In this document: piece by piece, positions 52,781-61,948 of the stretch
How positions within the stretch are numbered: the stretch's first letter is position 1
Layout of the letters: every line of letters begins with the position of its first letter
From: Anaerolineales bacterium
GTDB lineage: Bacteria; Chloroflexota; Anaerolineae; Anaerolineales; Villigracilaceae
Length of the DNA: 64,000 bases
Assembly: GCA_030583885.1 (NCBI GenBank)
Contig: CP129480.1
Coordinates: 62,001-126,000, forward strand
Direction of reading: 5' to 3'
Position numbers and translations under genes: made by a program
Notes under the pieces: model-generated
What the model was told of the DNA's origin: nothing
Seen by the model: the letters and a program-made list of their open reading frames with translations, nothing else
Database searches by the model: none

Positions 52781-53785
52781 TTATTTCCTGTAACTTGCAT
52801 CCCGCACGTGCAGGATGCCTTCTCTTATTCCCCCCAAACCAAGCAGATTTAAGACAGCCGACATGAATATATTCATCCTTGCCAGCGCCGTGGGCGGGTG
52901 GATGAACAACGCACGCATCCATGCAGAGAGGGCGGCGACAGATTGGCCGCCATCAAGCAGGTAGCGCGCGTCCACGCGGTGGGCGGAGGCACGGGCGCGA
53001 CGAGTTACTTTTGACAGGATGGGTGCGAGGCTTTCATCCTTCGCGACGGTCTCCAAAATGCGAAAGGCTTCACGCCCAAACTCGGCGGCTTTGGCGCGAT
53101 TCTTTGCATCGGCATGATACCGTGCGGCAGACCAGATTTGAGGGATATGAAGGATTCGTCCCCGCTGGGCGAGTTGAATCCAAAGTAAGTGATCGAGCAG
53201 AAAATGGAAGGTGGGATGAAGTCGGCCAGTCTGTTGCAGGGTGGAGCGACGCATAAAGACGGCAGGCTGCCCGATAATCTGAAAACATAAAAAATCTTCG
53301 ATGGTTAACTGTTTGTACTTCATAATATTGAAGGTCTTGCCGTGCGCATCCACGGCGAGCATGTTCCCATAGACGAAAACGACATCGGAATTTTCTTCCA
53401 AGATTCTTACTGCCGCACTTACAGCATTGGGCAGATAGTAGTCATCCGAGTTAAGCCAGGCGATGATCTCACCTGTTGCGCGGGCAAATCCCTTATTGAT
53501 GGCTTCGGCCTGTCCACTGTCCTCTTCCGAGACCCAGTAAGCGAGTTTGTCCTGGTATTTCCGGATGATCTCAACACTTCCATCGGTGGATGCGCCGTCA
53601 ATGACGATGTACTCAATATTTGGATAATCCTGATCCAAGACAGACTGGATGGTTTGTTCCAGGTAGGCAGCCTGGTTGTAGGAGGGAGTGATGATGGAAA
53701 TGCGCAGAGCGGTTCGGGATGAGTTAATGGATGAGGCGGAAGAATCAGGATGCGGATTAAGCAGAAAGCGGCTATTTTTCATCAT
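52781..53785 (-). CDS. GT2-family glycosyltransferase
   Basis: This 334-residue GT-A protein has ISIITPSYNQAAYLEQTIQS, EYIVIDGASTDGSVEIIRKY, GEIIAWLNSDDYYLPNA and LLDHLLWIQLAQRG. An N-terminal extension of about 28 residues precedes the fold, and the C-terminal 90 residues are helical. It resembles the GT2 at 44.6-45.3 kb in its core. It is the last gene of the ten-gene TetR-headed operon, three bases after the DUF115 gene. Confidence 0.9.
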   Translation of the reverse strand: MMKNSRFLLNPHPDSSASSINSSRTALRISIITPSYNQAAYLEQTIQSVLDQDYPNIEYIVIDGASTDGSVEIIRKYQDKLAYWVSEEDSGQAEAINKGFARATGEIIAWLNSDDYYLPNAVSAAVRILEENSDVVFVYGNMLAVDAHGKTFNIMKYKQLTIEDFLCFQIIGQPAVFMRRSTLQQTGRLHPTFHFLLDHLLWIQLAQRGRILHIPQIWSAARYHADAKNRAKAAEFGREAFRILETVAKDESLAPILSKVTRRARASAHRVDARYLLDGGQSVAALSAWMRALFIHPPTALARMNIFMSAVLNLLGLGGIREGILHVRDASYRK

Positions 53786-53788
53786 GGA

Positions 53789-54604
53789 TCAGAAAAGGGA
53801 GTTGTAATCCGCCTTGGGGAAGATGGCTAATTTTCCACCGACAGTTGCGTCAATCACTTCGCGTCCCGCGCTGCGATAAGCTTCGCGCGCCATAAGATAA
53901 CCAACCTCAGACGTATCAAGGTCGGGCAACTGCCATTTGACGCCCTTTCCAAAATAATCAGGGGAAACGTGATTGGGATCGTCGCCATCAGAAACAACAA
54001 TTTTATTCGCCCCGCCTTTGGACGTGAAATTATGGTCCACCCCGATGAGGATGATTTTTTCAAAACCCATGTGGAACGCAAGTTGAAGGGCAAAGGTCGT
54101 AACCGTGGCACCCTCCCAAACACGGCCGCGCACGTCACGCGAGAAACGAGGTCCGGTGTAGGATGTGTAAACAAAGGCGGGGATTCTGGGGATTGGCAGA
54201 CCGGAATCGAAATGGCGATGCGAACGCCACGCGAGGAATTTCGGCATGGGCAGCGCAAGGATGTCTTCGGCAAACTGTTCGATGACCAGATCGTTGATCG
54301 AACAGAAATAGGTGGTGGTGAAGCCCAGTTCGGGAAAGAGCAGATAAATCCGGTTCATGCCAAACGTGAATTCGTTTTTTAGTTTGCTGAGATCAGTTTG
54401 CCTGAGACTGGGACCATTGCCAATGACAAAGGCACGTTTCCCCTGATGAACATCCTTCAATTCGGCAAGGCGCCTGATGCTCTCGCGACGCCAGGGATGG
54501 AGATATGCAGCGGGCAGTTCAGGGATGCGTTTGAACGAGTCGTAGGCATTGCGGGTCAAACCCCAAAGAGATGCAGGCATGATGGATTTGATGGTTTGTT
54601 TCAT
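53789..54604 (-). CDS. DUF115 (Maf/MptE-like) protein
   Basis: This 271-residue protein has the DUF115 hallmark KRAFVIGNGPSLRQTDLSKLK (in part, about 57-75), NRIYLLFPELGFTTTYFCSI, and GFEKIILIGVDHNF near the C-terminal half. The family includes Maf flagellin glycosyltransferases for nonulosonic acids and archaeal MptE. No flagellar genes are nearby, so a transferase acting on a CMP-activated sugar is the more attractive reading, given the CMP-sugar synthetase in the same operon (inference). The gap to the upstream gene is one base. Confidence 0.78.
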   Translation of the reverse strand: MKQTIKSIMPASLWGLTRNAYDSFKRIPELPAAYLHPWRRESIRRLAELKDVHQGKRAFVIGNGPSLRQTDLSKLKNEFTFGMNRIYLLFPELGFTTTYFCSINDLVIEQFAEDILALPMPKFLAWRSHRHFDSGLPIPRIPAFVYTSYTGPRFSRDVRGRVWEGATVTTFALQLAFHMGFEKIILIGVDHNFTSKGGANKIVVSDGDDPNHVSPDYFGKGVKWQLPDLDTSEVGYLMAREAYRSAGREVIDATVGGKLAIFPKADYNSLF

Positions 54605-54605
54605 G

Positions 54606-54983
54606 TTATTTGAAATAATGTTTCCGCATGGGAATCAAAACCAAAAGGATGATGATATCGATGATCAAGGCCGTGACGTAAAGAGGGTCAGGCAAGCCGG
54701 TAAATGTCAGTGCAGTATTCAAGATCACAACGACAAGCGCAACAACATATGTCCATTTTCCATTTCGTGCCAGCATCCTTCCGCTAAGGAACAGGGCAGT
54801 CACATTTATCAGCAAAAAGAATCCAATCAACACCATGGAAAGACCGTTATTATCAAGGAGCATATCCACAAGGATAAAGAATGTGATGACCAGCCAGAGG
54901 CCGGCATTGACATAAAAAAATGTTCGGGCAATATTCCAGTTCGATGCATGGATCGCTTTTGATTTTTTTATTTTCCTTGTCAT
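54606..54983 (-). CDS. Small four-helix membrane protein, unknown function
   Basis: This 125-residue protein has a basic N-terminus (TRKIKKSKAIHASNW) and four predicted membrane segments (about 20-40, 46-63, 74-92 and 97-117). It has no recognised motif. It overlaps the upstream SDR gene by four bases and ends one base before the DUF115 gene, so it belongs to the glycan operon. A flippase-accessory or GtrA-like role is possible by size and topology, but nothing in the sequence proves it. Confidence 0.65.
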   Translation of the reverse strand: MTRKIKKSKAIHASNWNIARTFFYVNAGLWLVITFFILVDMLLDNNGLSMVLIGFFLLINVTALFLSGRMLARNGKWTYVVALVVVILNTALTFTGLPDPLYVTALIIDIIILLVLIPMRKHYFK

Positions 54984-55738
54984 TCGGTGCTCAATCTGGC
55001 AGTCGCGCCGCCATCCACGATCATGGCTTGACCGGTCATGAAGGAGGATTGTTCGCTATCGGCAAGGAAGTAGATGGCCTGGGCAATCTCTTCCGGTTTC
55101 CCGACCTTGCCGCTAACCGTCTTTCGGGCGAGATTATCCAGCCGCTCCTGTACATCGCCCTGCCCGGCGTGCCCACGCCCGAGTCCGGCGCGAAGCATGG
55201 GTGTATCCACTGCGCCGGGCAGGATGGCATTGGCACGAATAGTATCGGACGCAAACTCGATTGCCATGGCACGGGTGAGGGCGAGCAGCCCGCCCTTGGA
55301 TGCGGCGTACGCGGCGATATTTGCGGAGGTCTGCACCGCATGGACGGAGGAGACGTTCACAATTGCGCCGCCGTTCCCCGCTTTGAGAAGCGGATATGCC
55401 AGTTTGACCCCGAGAAATACGGAGCGCAGATTCGCTGCCATGACCGCATCCCACTCCTCGACGGTTGTTTCCACGAGCGGTTTTGCCACCTGCAACGCCG
55501 CGTTGTTGACCAGCGCATCAAGCGAGTCGGTGAACGATTTTGCCTGCTCGAAGATGGCTTCCATGTCTTCGGGACGGGAGATATCGGATTGGAGGAAGAG
55601 CCCATTTTGCGGGAAGCCGTCACCAAATTCGCTCCGATCCACACCAATGACACGCCAGCCTTTTTCAGCGAAGAGCGCGACTGTGGCGCGTCCAATACCG
55701 CCTGCCGCGCCGGTGATGAGGAGGGTTTTATTATCCAT
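54980..55738 (-). CDS. SDR-family NAD(P)-dependent oxidoreductase
   Basis: This 252-residue protein has TGAAGGIGRATVALFAEKG (cofactor loop), LVNNAALQVAKPLVETT, NVSSVHAVQTSANIAAYAAS followed by KGG (Ser, Tyr-Lys catalytic residues) and a C-terminal GQAMIVDGGATARLS. An acidic residue after beta-2 (VDRSEF) suggests NAD preference. It lies between the 2-hydroxyacid dehydrogenase gene (eight-base overlap) and a small membrane protein, and probably modifies a sugar or sugar-acid precursor for the CMP-sugar (inference). Confidence 0.87.
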   Translation of the reverse strand: MDNKTLLITGAAGGIGRATVALFAEKGWRVIGVDRSEFGDGFPQNGLFLQSDISRPEDMEAIFEQAKSFTDSLDALVNNAALQVAKPLVETTVEEWDAVMAANLRSVFLGVKLAYPLLKAGNGGAIVNVSSVHAVQTSANIAAYAASKGGLLALTRAMAIEFASDTIRANAILPGAVDTPMLRAGLGRGHAGQGDVQERLDNLARKTVSGKVGKPEEIAQAIYFLADSEQSSFMTGQAMIVDGGATARLSTE

Positions 55739-56696
55739 GTTTCAATCCACTCGAATCAATTCCCAGCCCGTCCAGCAGATTCTTGATCGTATTCCAATGC
55801 ACCCGCTCCCACGCAGCAGGGCTGGAGTTGGAATTATGCGGCGCGAGCATGACGTTATCCATTTTCAAAAGCGGACTATCCAACGGAAGCGGTTCATGCT
55901 CGAAGACATCCAGCGCCGCGCCTCCAATCTGACCTGAGCTGAGTGCTGCGACAAGAGCCTTTTCCTCCACGATGGGTCCGCGTGCAGTGTTGATGAGTAC
56001 CGCGCTGGGTTTCATCCTTGCCAGCGTCCTTGCATTGATGAGATGATACGAGGTTGGGTTGAGGTCGCAGTTCACTGAAATAAAATCAGAATCAGCCAAC
56101 AGAGAATCAAGATCGGTAAGATGGATGCCCGTTTCGCTAACGAAGACGTGATCGACATCAATAATATCCGTACCAAGCACTTTCATGCCAAACGCCCGCG
56201 CACGGCGCGTGACCGCCTTGCCGATATTCCCCACGCCGATCACGCCGAGCGTGCATTCGCTCAACGCCCTGCTGGGAATTTTCTGCCATTTGCCGTTTTT
56301 CATCTCCCTGTCCATCCACGGACCCTGGCGGGCAAAGGCGAGCATGGAACCGAGGATGGTATCCGCAACGGGGGTGGTAAACGCATTCAGCGTTCGACCA
56401 AGCCTCACCCCAAAACGGGAACAAGCCTCGGCGTCGATTGAATCGACCCCTGTCCCCCACTTTGAAATCACCTTCAAGCGCGGCGCGCAGGCTTCGATCA
56501 CCCGCACGGTATAACGGTCATCGCCGCAGATGGTTCCGTCGAACTGACCGGCGTATTTCAGCAAGTCATCTTCTTCCATGCGCTCCTGTACATCAGGAAC
56601 AATCAATTTAATTCCGTACTGCGCCAGTACAGGGCGAAAACGATCCAGAAACGGAATCATATACGGGGCGGTCATCAGAACAGTCGGCATCTTCAA
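55731..56696 (-). CDS. D-2-hydroxyacid dehydrogenase (SerA-like)
   Basis: This 321-residue protein has LGVIGVGNIGKAVTRRARAF (nucleotide site), catalytic Arg in NTARGPIVEE, Glu in FEHEPLPLDSPLL and His in APHNSNSS. It is shorter than biosynthetic SerA and has no ACT domain. In glycan operons, members of this family often oxidise or reduce sugar-acid intermediates; the exact reaction here is not known. It overlaps the SDR gene by eight bases, so the two enzymes may act in sequence. Confidence 0.86.
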   Translation of the reverse strand: MKMPTVLMTAPYMIPFLDRFRPVLAQYGIKLIVPDVQERMEEDDLLKYAGQFDGTICGDDRYTVRVIEACAPRLKVISKWGTGVDSIDAEACSRFGVRLGRTLNAFTTPVADTILGSMLAFARQGPWMDREMKNGKWQKIPSRALSECTLGVIGVGNIGKAVTRRARAFGMKVLGTDIIDVDHVFVSETGIHLTDLDSLLADSDFISVNCDLNPTSYHLINARTLARMKPSAVLINTARGPIVEEKALVAALSSGQIGGAALDVFEHEPLPLDSPLLKMDNVMLAPHNSNSSPAAWERVHWNTIKNLLDGLGIDSSGLKHG

Positions 56697-56699
56697 GGC

Positions 56700-58724
56700 T
56701 CACTCACAAATATTCTTTTCAATAAACATTTTCACTTCCGAAGACAAGGGTTCTCCTTCAGCAAACTCTGTCATGATCCCACAGACCTGTAAACGCAGGA
56801 ATTTATTCGCAACGATCAGCCTCGTTGTAGAACGCACCTTTTCCAGATCTCCCTGCACGACATAGGCTTGCAGGAAAGGCATCCATTCCAAGCCGTCTTC
56901 AGGATAATATCCCTTGTCCAAGGCCTCTTTGAGTAAAGTGGGGATCTTTTCCCACTCGCCGCGCTGGCGGGCAAGATCTGCCTTTTGATAGTAATAGCAC
57001 CAGCCGCGTTCGGGTTCAGTCCCAAAGACATGCGCGGGTGGAGAGGGCGACTCGCCCTCTGTGCTTACGGCATCCAAGCGTGAATATGGCGCAATCAACA
57101 CAAGACGATCTGCATCGGATGGCGATAACTCGGGTGCATTGCCGTTAATAAAGCGCACACAACTATTCGAAGTAGACTGCACCATCACCAGCACATTTCC
57201 GAAATCACGCTCAAGGTAATTCCCCCGTCGCAGGCGAGTTTCCAAGCCGCCATTTGCGGCGATTTGAGCAGCCACCTCACCCGTCAATACAGTGGCGGGT
57301 AATCTTACAACCACAGGGTTGGTGCTCTGTTTCCCAGGGTAATAAATCAAGTTCGCGGGCCCCCAAATGAAATAGTCCTCGCTTAATGAGCTTGGATACG
57401 ATGCAATCAAGGTCACACCTTCGTTGATGTGCGGCGCACGCCATGCAACCTGCCACCAAAAATTACGGGTAGCCTGGGTCTCGTCCACGGCTCGGGCAGC
57501 ATTGCCATAATGAGTCAAAACCGCAATTGCCATAAAAAAACTTACAACGGTCATTCTCAAGGAGGGTATGGATATTTTCTCAAAGACAACCGACAATAAG
57601 ATGGCTACCCCAACCGAAGACGCCAATGCATACCGCGAATAATCGGGGAAGATGACATGCCGATTCACAAGTATGACTGGAATCAACCCCGCAACAATGG
57701 CAACCATCGCCACCCACAACTGCTCATGCATGCCAATGGAATCTTCACCTTCTTTTATTTCATCTTCCATACCTCGACGCCAACGGAACGAAGCTTGCAC
57801 AACCAGCACAACAGAAATAGCAAGGGCAAACCCAATATACGCATCCCGCAGGCGCAATGAAAAGGCATATGCATTAAGCGGAACAGCCCATGCCACGATT
57901 ACAACATTGACCACATCCTGAATCAAATAGTTGAACCACCTGAGACTTGTCAATGGGGATGCGAATAAGGCAGAGAGTTGTATACTCACATCTGTTGCCT
58001 TTCTCTCAGCCTCAAAAAAGAACAAACGCCAAAGCAAAAATCCACCCGCACCCAACAGAAACGGAGAAATTTTCCAGAACACGGATATCAATCTTGCGGA
58101 AGCCGTTTTATTGTAATCCCGCCAAACCAGTGTAAATACGGCAACAAGTCGAAGGGCTTCGAATCCGATAAAATACTCCACCAACCCAAGATACACCCAT
58201 GCAAACAGGATAGACAGAACTGTAAACCCCACCCGCTCCATGGGCTTTTCCGAACGAATAGCCTTGATGGTCAGCGCCACGGAAAACATGCCGACGGCAA
58301 GGCTCACTATCTGGGATTGATAATCAATCGGGTTGACTTGGGAAAGAAAGCCAGGATAGATCACAAACAGGAGCGCAACCAACTGGTTGTAAATTTCCCG
58401 CTTTTGCCAGAGTTGATTACACAACCATAGCAATCCAACCGCACTCAATACACGGAACAAAAATGCGCTCAAGTGATAATATAGCACGTTCATCCCAAAC
58501 AGGGAAAACACCGATTCCATCAAATATCCCCGCAGGGGACGATCTTCCTTGAACACCTCATGGAAGAAGCCTGCACCGCCTACATAGCCGTCATACATTA
58601 AATACCAGTCATCATTGAGATAACCCAAGCGACTCACTAATGGTAAATAGGTAATCGCTGATACAACAACAATTAGGAGAACACCCCACCAAAAGAATCC
58701 AAACTTTTTCTTTATATGGTTCAT
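56700..58724 (-). CDS. Large polytopic membrane protein with soluble C-terminal domain, GT-C-like
   Basis: This 674-residue protein has about 11 membrane segments in the first 420 residues. The first outer loop reads RLGYLNDDWYLMYDGYVGGA, an acidic pair in the position used by GT-C glycosyltransferases. The remaining 250 residues lie outside the membrane and end in helical, TPR-like sequence (ERGWCYYYQKADLARQRGEW, EKIPTLLKEALDKGYYPEDG). I do not recognise a named family. Its place between the CMP-sugar synthetase and dehydrogenase genes suggests a role in glycan assembly. Confidence 0.65.
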   Translation of the reverse strand: MNHIKKKFGFFWWGVLLIVVVSAITYLPLVSRLGYLNDDWYLMYDGYVGGAGFFHEVFKEDRPLRGYLMESVFSLFGMNVLYYHLSAFLFRVLSAVGLLWLCNQLWQKREIYNQLVALLFVIYPGFLSQVNPIDYQSQIVSLAVGMFSVALTIKAIRSEKPMERVGFTVLSILFAWVYLGLVEYFIGFEALRLVAVFTLVWRDYNKTASARLISVFWKISPFLLGAGGFLLWRLFFFEAERKATDVSIQLSALFASPLTSLRWFNYLIQDVVNVVIVAWAVPLNAYAFSLRLRDAYIGFALAISVVLVVQASFRWRRGMEDEIKEGEDSIGMHEQLWVAMVAIVAGLIPVILVNRHVIFPDYSRYALASSVGVAILLSVVFEKISIPSLRMTVVSFFMAIAVLTHYGNAARAVDETQATRNFWWQVAWRAPHINEGVTLIASYPSSLSEDYFIWGPANLIYYPGKQSTNPVVVRLPATVLTGEVAAQIAANGGLETRLRRGNYLERDFGNVLVMVQSTSNSCVRFINGNAPELSPSDADRLVLIAPYSRLDAVSTEGESPSPPAHVFGTEPERGWCYYYQKADLARQRGEWEKIPTLLKEALDKGYYPEDGLEWMPFLQAYVVQGDLEKVRSTTRLIVANKFLRLQVCGIMTEFAEGEPLSSEVKMFIEKNICE

Positions 58725-58727
58725 TTC

Positions 58728-59390
58728 TTATCGCCTTCTTCTCATCAAAAAATCGGTGATCTCGAAGTCGAGCTCTTCGTCAATATCCCAGGCTTCCCCC
58801 CTGTCAATCTCAAACATGAATGGCCTATCGCCGATACGATGATGTTTTCTCGCAAGGTTTTCGCGGGTGAAGAGATACATGCAGGAATTTTCCTCGTACA
58901 CAGGCGGCAGGTCTTGAGTTTGAATCAATTCCAATGGATTGTGGTTGATGGCACATCCATCCTCAAAATATAGGCGGGTTTGCAGGCGGGTCACCGAAAA
59001 CAAAGAATCGTATTTCGGGTAATCCATCCTAAATTTTTTAATGGCGCTCGAAACCGTCCCGGCTTTCAATAATGGATTCGTTGAATGGGTTTGCAGGTAA
59101 AAATCTGCCTGCACCTGCGCGGTATCATAGAGCAGGATGTCGTTCATGGGGACGTCGTCGGCACGGAGATGCTCGGGACGTGGAATCAGTGTCACACCAG
59201 GAAAGAGGCGGCGTACGCCATCCATCACAGGTTCGGAGTCAGTGTCCACGATAACCGTGTCAATTTCCAGCACGGCAGTCAGCGTTTCCAAAATATGTTG
59301 AAAGAGGGGCTTGCCCGCGAGCGGGCGGTAATTTTTGCCAGGCACACGCTGGCTATGATGTCGCATGGGGACAAGGGCGGCAAGTTTCAT
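58728..59390 (-). CDS. CMP-sugar synthetase (acylneuraminate cytidylyltransferase family)
   Basis: This 220-residue protein of the NeuA/KdsB-like CTP_transf_3 family opens with ALVPMRHHSQRVPGKNYRPL, the CTP-binding loop, followed by GKPLFQHILETL, a DTDSEPV segment, LQTHSTNPLLKAGTVSSAI and EIDRGEAWDIDEELDFEI. It would activate a nonulosonic acid or other acidic sugar with CTP. No NeuB-type synthase or UDP-sugar epimerase is encoded nearby, so the sugar is not identifiable. Three bases separate it from the next membrane-protein gene. Confidence 0.85.
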   Translation of the reverse strand: MKLAALVPMRHHSQRVPGKNYRPLAGKPLFQHILETLTAVLEIDTVIVDTDSEPVMDGVRRLFPGVTLIPRPEHLRADDVPMNDILLYDTAQVQADFYLQTHSTNPLLKAGTVSSAIKKFRMDYPKYDSLFSVTRLQTRLYFEDGCAINHNPLELIQTQDLPPVYEENSCMYLFTRENLARKHHRIGDRPFMFEIDRGEAWDIDEELDFEITDFLMRRRR

Positions 59391-59404
59391 GCCCTTATTT
59401 TATC

Positions 59405-60229
59405 TTACAATCCGCGCGTCATCTGCCACTGCGAAAGCGACTCGCGCTCCATGCCAGCCTGCTCGAAGATGAAACCCATTTCTTCGGGGTAGATGGGCGA
59501 GACGTGCCAGACCTTATTCGGGAATTTCGCGAAGAGCGCGCGCAGCAGGACTGCGCTCAAGCCTGCCCCGCGTGAGCGAGCCTTGACCAGCAGCGACGAG
59601 ATCGCCACGTCGGTGGCGTCTGGGCTGCTGATGAGGCAGTAGGCATCGTTGAGGCGGAACGCGCGCGATGGCGGTGTGTGCTGGATGATGGTCGTGCCGG
59701 ATAACTGCCAGGGCAGGTCTTTCATGCCGTGATAAGTGACCTGCCGCGCCAGATCGCGGATATCTATTTCTTCCAATGAATGGGCTTTATCAACCTGCGG
59801 ATTTTCCAGTTTGTACCCCACCAGCCTGCGGATTCTTGTAAAACCAACCTTCTCATACAACTTCACTCCCGCCGTATTCTGCTCGATGACTTCGAGAACC
59901 ATTTCCTTTTCGCCGCGCACCCTTGCTTCTTCAATGAGTTGTTCCATGGCCCATGTCCCTACACCGCCGATGCGGGCATTGGACATGATGCCCATCGCCG
60001 CGAGTCGACTCGTCCAGCCACGGCGGGCAATGAAAGCAATGCCGATCGGTTCATCGTCTTTCATGAGTACGCGGCTTGCCGTCAGGTCAATACCGTCACG
60101 GCGGAGCATGGTGTGCATCACCGCCTCCGTGATGGTGATGGGGACAAGATAGCCTTCGAAACTGCAGGTCATCAATTCCGCGAGGGTGGCGATGGGGAGG
60201 TCGGAGGCGGGGGTGAGGGAGAGGTTCAT
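59405..60229 (-). CDS. GNAT-family acetyltransferase, probably tandem-domain
   Basis: This 274-residue protein has a GNAT domain in the first 145 residues (GIAFIARRGWTSRLAAMGIM, RIGGVGTWAMEQLIEEARVR, NTAGVKLYEKVGF). A second half has a partial GNAT-like core (ISSLLVKARSRGAGLSAVLL). Two-domain GNATs often use only one active site. It overlaps the upstream GT2 gene by four bases and precedes the CMP-sugar synthetase gene. N- or O-acetylation of a sugar precursor is a reasonable guess (inference). Confidence 0.8.
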   Translation of the reverse strand: MNLSLTPASDLPIATLAELMTCSFEGYLVPITITEAVMHTMLRRDGIDLTASRVLMKDDEPIGIAFIARRGWTSRLAAMGIMSNARIGGVGTWAMEQLIEEARVRGEKEMVLEVIEQNTAGVKLYEKVGFTRIRRLVGYKLENPQVDKAHSLEEIDIRDLARQVTYHGMKDLPWQLSGTTIIQHTPPSRAFRLNDAYCLISSPDATDVAISSLLVKARSRGAGLSAVLLRALFAKFPNKVWHVSPIYPEEMGFIFEQAGMERESLSQWQMTRGL

Positions 60230-61164
60230 GGTTTTTTATTATACCGAATCGGCTCTACATCCCGCTTTCTTTCGTCTTTCTTCTTGCGCTCCCGCGCATA
60301 ATAGAACGTTTCCCGCAACTGAGGTGTGACCAGACTGGTCTCGCGGTGTCCCATGCGCGTGCCGTGGAACTGGGCGAAACGGAACCAAAGGATGGATGCA
60401 ATGCTTTTCAGCAGCCCCCCCTCGCGCATGGCGTGCCAGAGGTCACTCAGAATATTGGTTAAGGCCAAACGCAGGAAATCATAAATACTGAAGTGCGATT
60501 CGGGGTAAATCCTTTTGAAGGCCATCGCTTCGCGGCGATAGCGGTTGTAGACTCCGCGCGGTGTTTCGTTGTGGATGTGGACGATCTCAGATTCGGCGAC
60601 ATAAGCAATTTTATGTCCCTGCCCCTTCGCCCATTTGCCCCACTCAAGGTCTTCGAGACCCGTCAGTGTTTCGTCGTAGGGATGCATGTCCCACAGGCTT
60701 TTGCGTATCGCTGAATTTGCATTGTTGCAAAATGCAGTGACTTGGTCAAGGCTGCTCGCATCGGGATACCACTGGTGGAAGATCTGGTGCTCGGAATATT
60801 TCGAGCCTTCGTATCCGCGCTGTTTGCCGTAGGCGAGGGCGACTTGCTCATCCTGAAATGGACGCAGTAACGTCTCCAGCCAATCGGGATAAACAGGATA
60901 GACATGCGCGCTGGCAATGACGATGAATTCACGCGTCGCGGACTTAACCCCGAAGTTGAGCGAACGCCCAAACGTAAACTCCGCTGACGGGATGTGGACG
61001 ACCTTCGCACCAAAGGATTCGGCGATGGCGACGGTCGAGTCGGTGGAGCCTGAGTCGACAAGGATAATCTCCACATCTTTGATCGTCTGCTGACGAATCC
61101 CTTCCAGCAAACGCTCGATGTACTTCTCCTCGTTATAAGCGCGGATAATAATTGAGCAATTCAT
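60226..61164 (-). CDS. GT2-family glycosyltransferase
   Basis: This 312-residue GT-A protein has CSIIIRAYNEEKYIERLLEG, EIILVDSGSTDSTVAIAESF, FCNNANSAIRKSLWDMHPYD and GLEDLEWGKWAKGQGH (metal-site and catalytic ED motif). This GLEDxEW pattern is typical of rhamnosyl or other deoxy-sugar transferases, though specificity is not certain. The C-terminus is basic (RERKKKDERKRDVEP). It follows the TetR gene after three bases. Confidence 0.9.
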   Translation of the reverse strand: MNCSIIIRAYNEEKYIERLLEGIRQQTIKDVEIILVDSGSTDSTVAIAESFGAKVVHIPSAEFTFGRSLNFGVKSATREFIVIASAHVYPVYPDWLETLLRPFQDEQVALAYGKQRGYEGSKYSEHQIFHQWYPDASSLDQVTAFCNNANSAIRKSLWDMHPYDETLTGLEDLEWGKWAKGQGHKIAYVAESEIVHIHNETPRGVYNRYRREAMAFKRIYPESHFSIYDFLRLALTNILSDLWHAMREGGLLKSIASILWFRFAQFHGTRMGHRETSLVTPQLRETFYYARERKKKDERKRDVEPIRYNKKP

Positions 61165-61167
61165 GGG

Positions 61168-61836
61168 CTATTTCCCGCGTGGCAGGAGCAAATTCGCCAG
61201 CGCATCTGCCAGCCATCGTTGATATTTTTCCTTAGACCAGCCGCGATCCATAATTGCCAGATTATACATTTCAGCGCTGGTCAACATCCACACCGTTTCG
61301 GCTGCTTCTTGTCGAGTTACTCCGTTCCGCAGGGAACTGTTGGAAGTCAGCGCCTCTACGAATACCATCATCCCCTGCAAACGCGAATCGAGCATCCGAC
61401 GAAGCATTTTGCCGACATCAGGTTCCGTCTTTGCGGCGGCACGCATGATGCTGAAAATCGGCGCCATGCGCCCCATGATCGCCGTAATATCGCTTGCAAA
61501 TAACTCCACCTGACGCTGAGGGTCTCTCTCCTGCCGAACGGACTGCGGTCCCTCGCGCTCCAATAATGGTGTTTCTTCATCATCCCCAACCAGCGAAACA
61601 TCGATCAGGCTCGAGAGAATCCCGCGCTTGCTTCCAAATGCGGCGTACACCGTATCGACAGCAACGCCAGCCTCGGCGGCAATCGCATCGAGAGTCGCGC
61701 CTTCGTAGCCGCGTTCCATAAACAAACTGCGGGCGGCTTCGATGATTTGCAGGCGGGTTTGGCGCGCCTGTGCCTTGCGGCGGCTGGAATTGTAGGCACG
61801 TTTGGTCGGTTTCTGCTTGTTCAAAATACTTGACAA
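61168..61836 (-). CDS. TetR-family transcriptional regulator heading the glycan operon
   Basis: This 222-residue protein has a TetR HTH at about 28-75 (RLQIIEAARSLFMERGYEGA, TLDAIAAEAGVAVDTVYAAF, GSKRGILSSLI) and a helical ligand domain. The start is uncertain: TTG at 61836 has no well-spaced Shine-Dalgarno, and TTG at 61824 is possible; there is no ATG before the HTH. The gene is divergent from the methyltransferase gene, and a 7-bp inverted repeat lies between them. Only three bases separate it from the first GT2, so it probably autoregulates the whole operon. Confidence 0.9.
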   Translation of the reverse strand: MSSILNKQKPTKRAYNSSRRKAQARQTRLQIIEAARSLFMERGYEGATLDAIAAEAGVAVDTVYAAFGSKRGILSSLIDVSLVGDDEETPLLEREGPQSVRQERDPQRQVELFASDITAIMGRMAPIFSIMRAAAKTEPDVGKMLRRMLDSRLQGMMVFVEALTSNSSLRNGVTRQEAAETVWMLTSAEMYNLAIMDRGWSKEKYQRWLADALANLLLPRGK

Positions 61837-61860
61837 TCCTTATCTTGTTTGATAAATTTA

Positions 61861-61877
61861 ATAAAGTGAAACTTTAT
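61861..61877. promoter_or_regulatory. Inverted repeat, candidate TetR operator
   Basis: ATAAAGT, three bases, ACTTTAT. It extends outward as GATAA...TTATC with the flanking sequence (61851-61878). Position between the divergent TetR and methyltransferase genes fits a TetR operator controlling both. Confidence 0.5.
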
Positions 61878-61948
61878 CCAATATTGCAAGGCTGTACTGG
61901 AAAATAGTGTAGCAGAATCAGATTGTCGAGTCAACCAAGGAGGCACTC

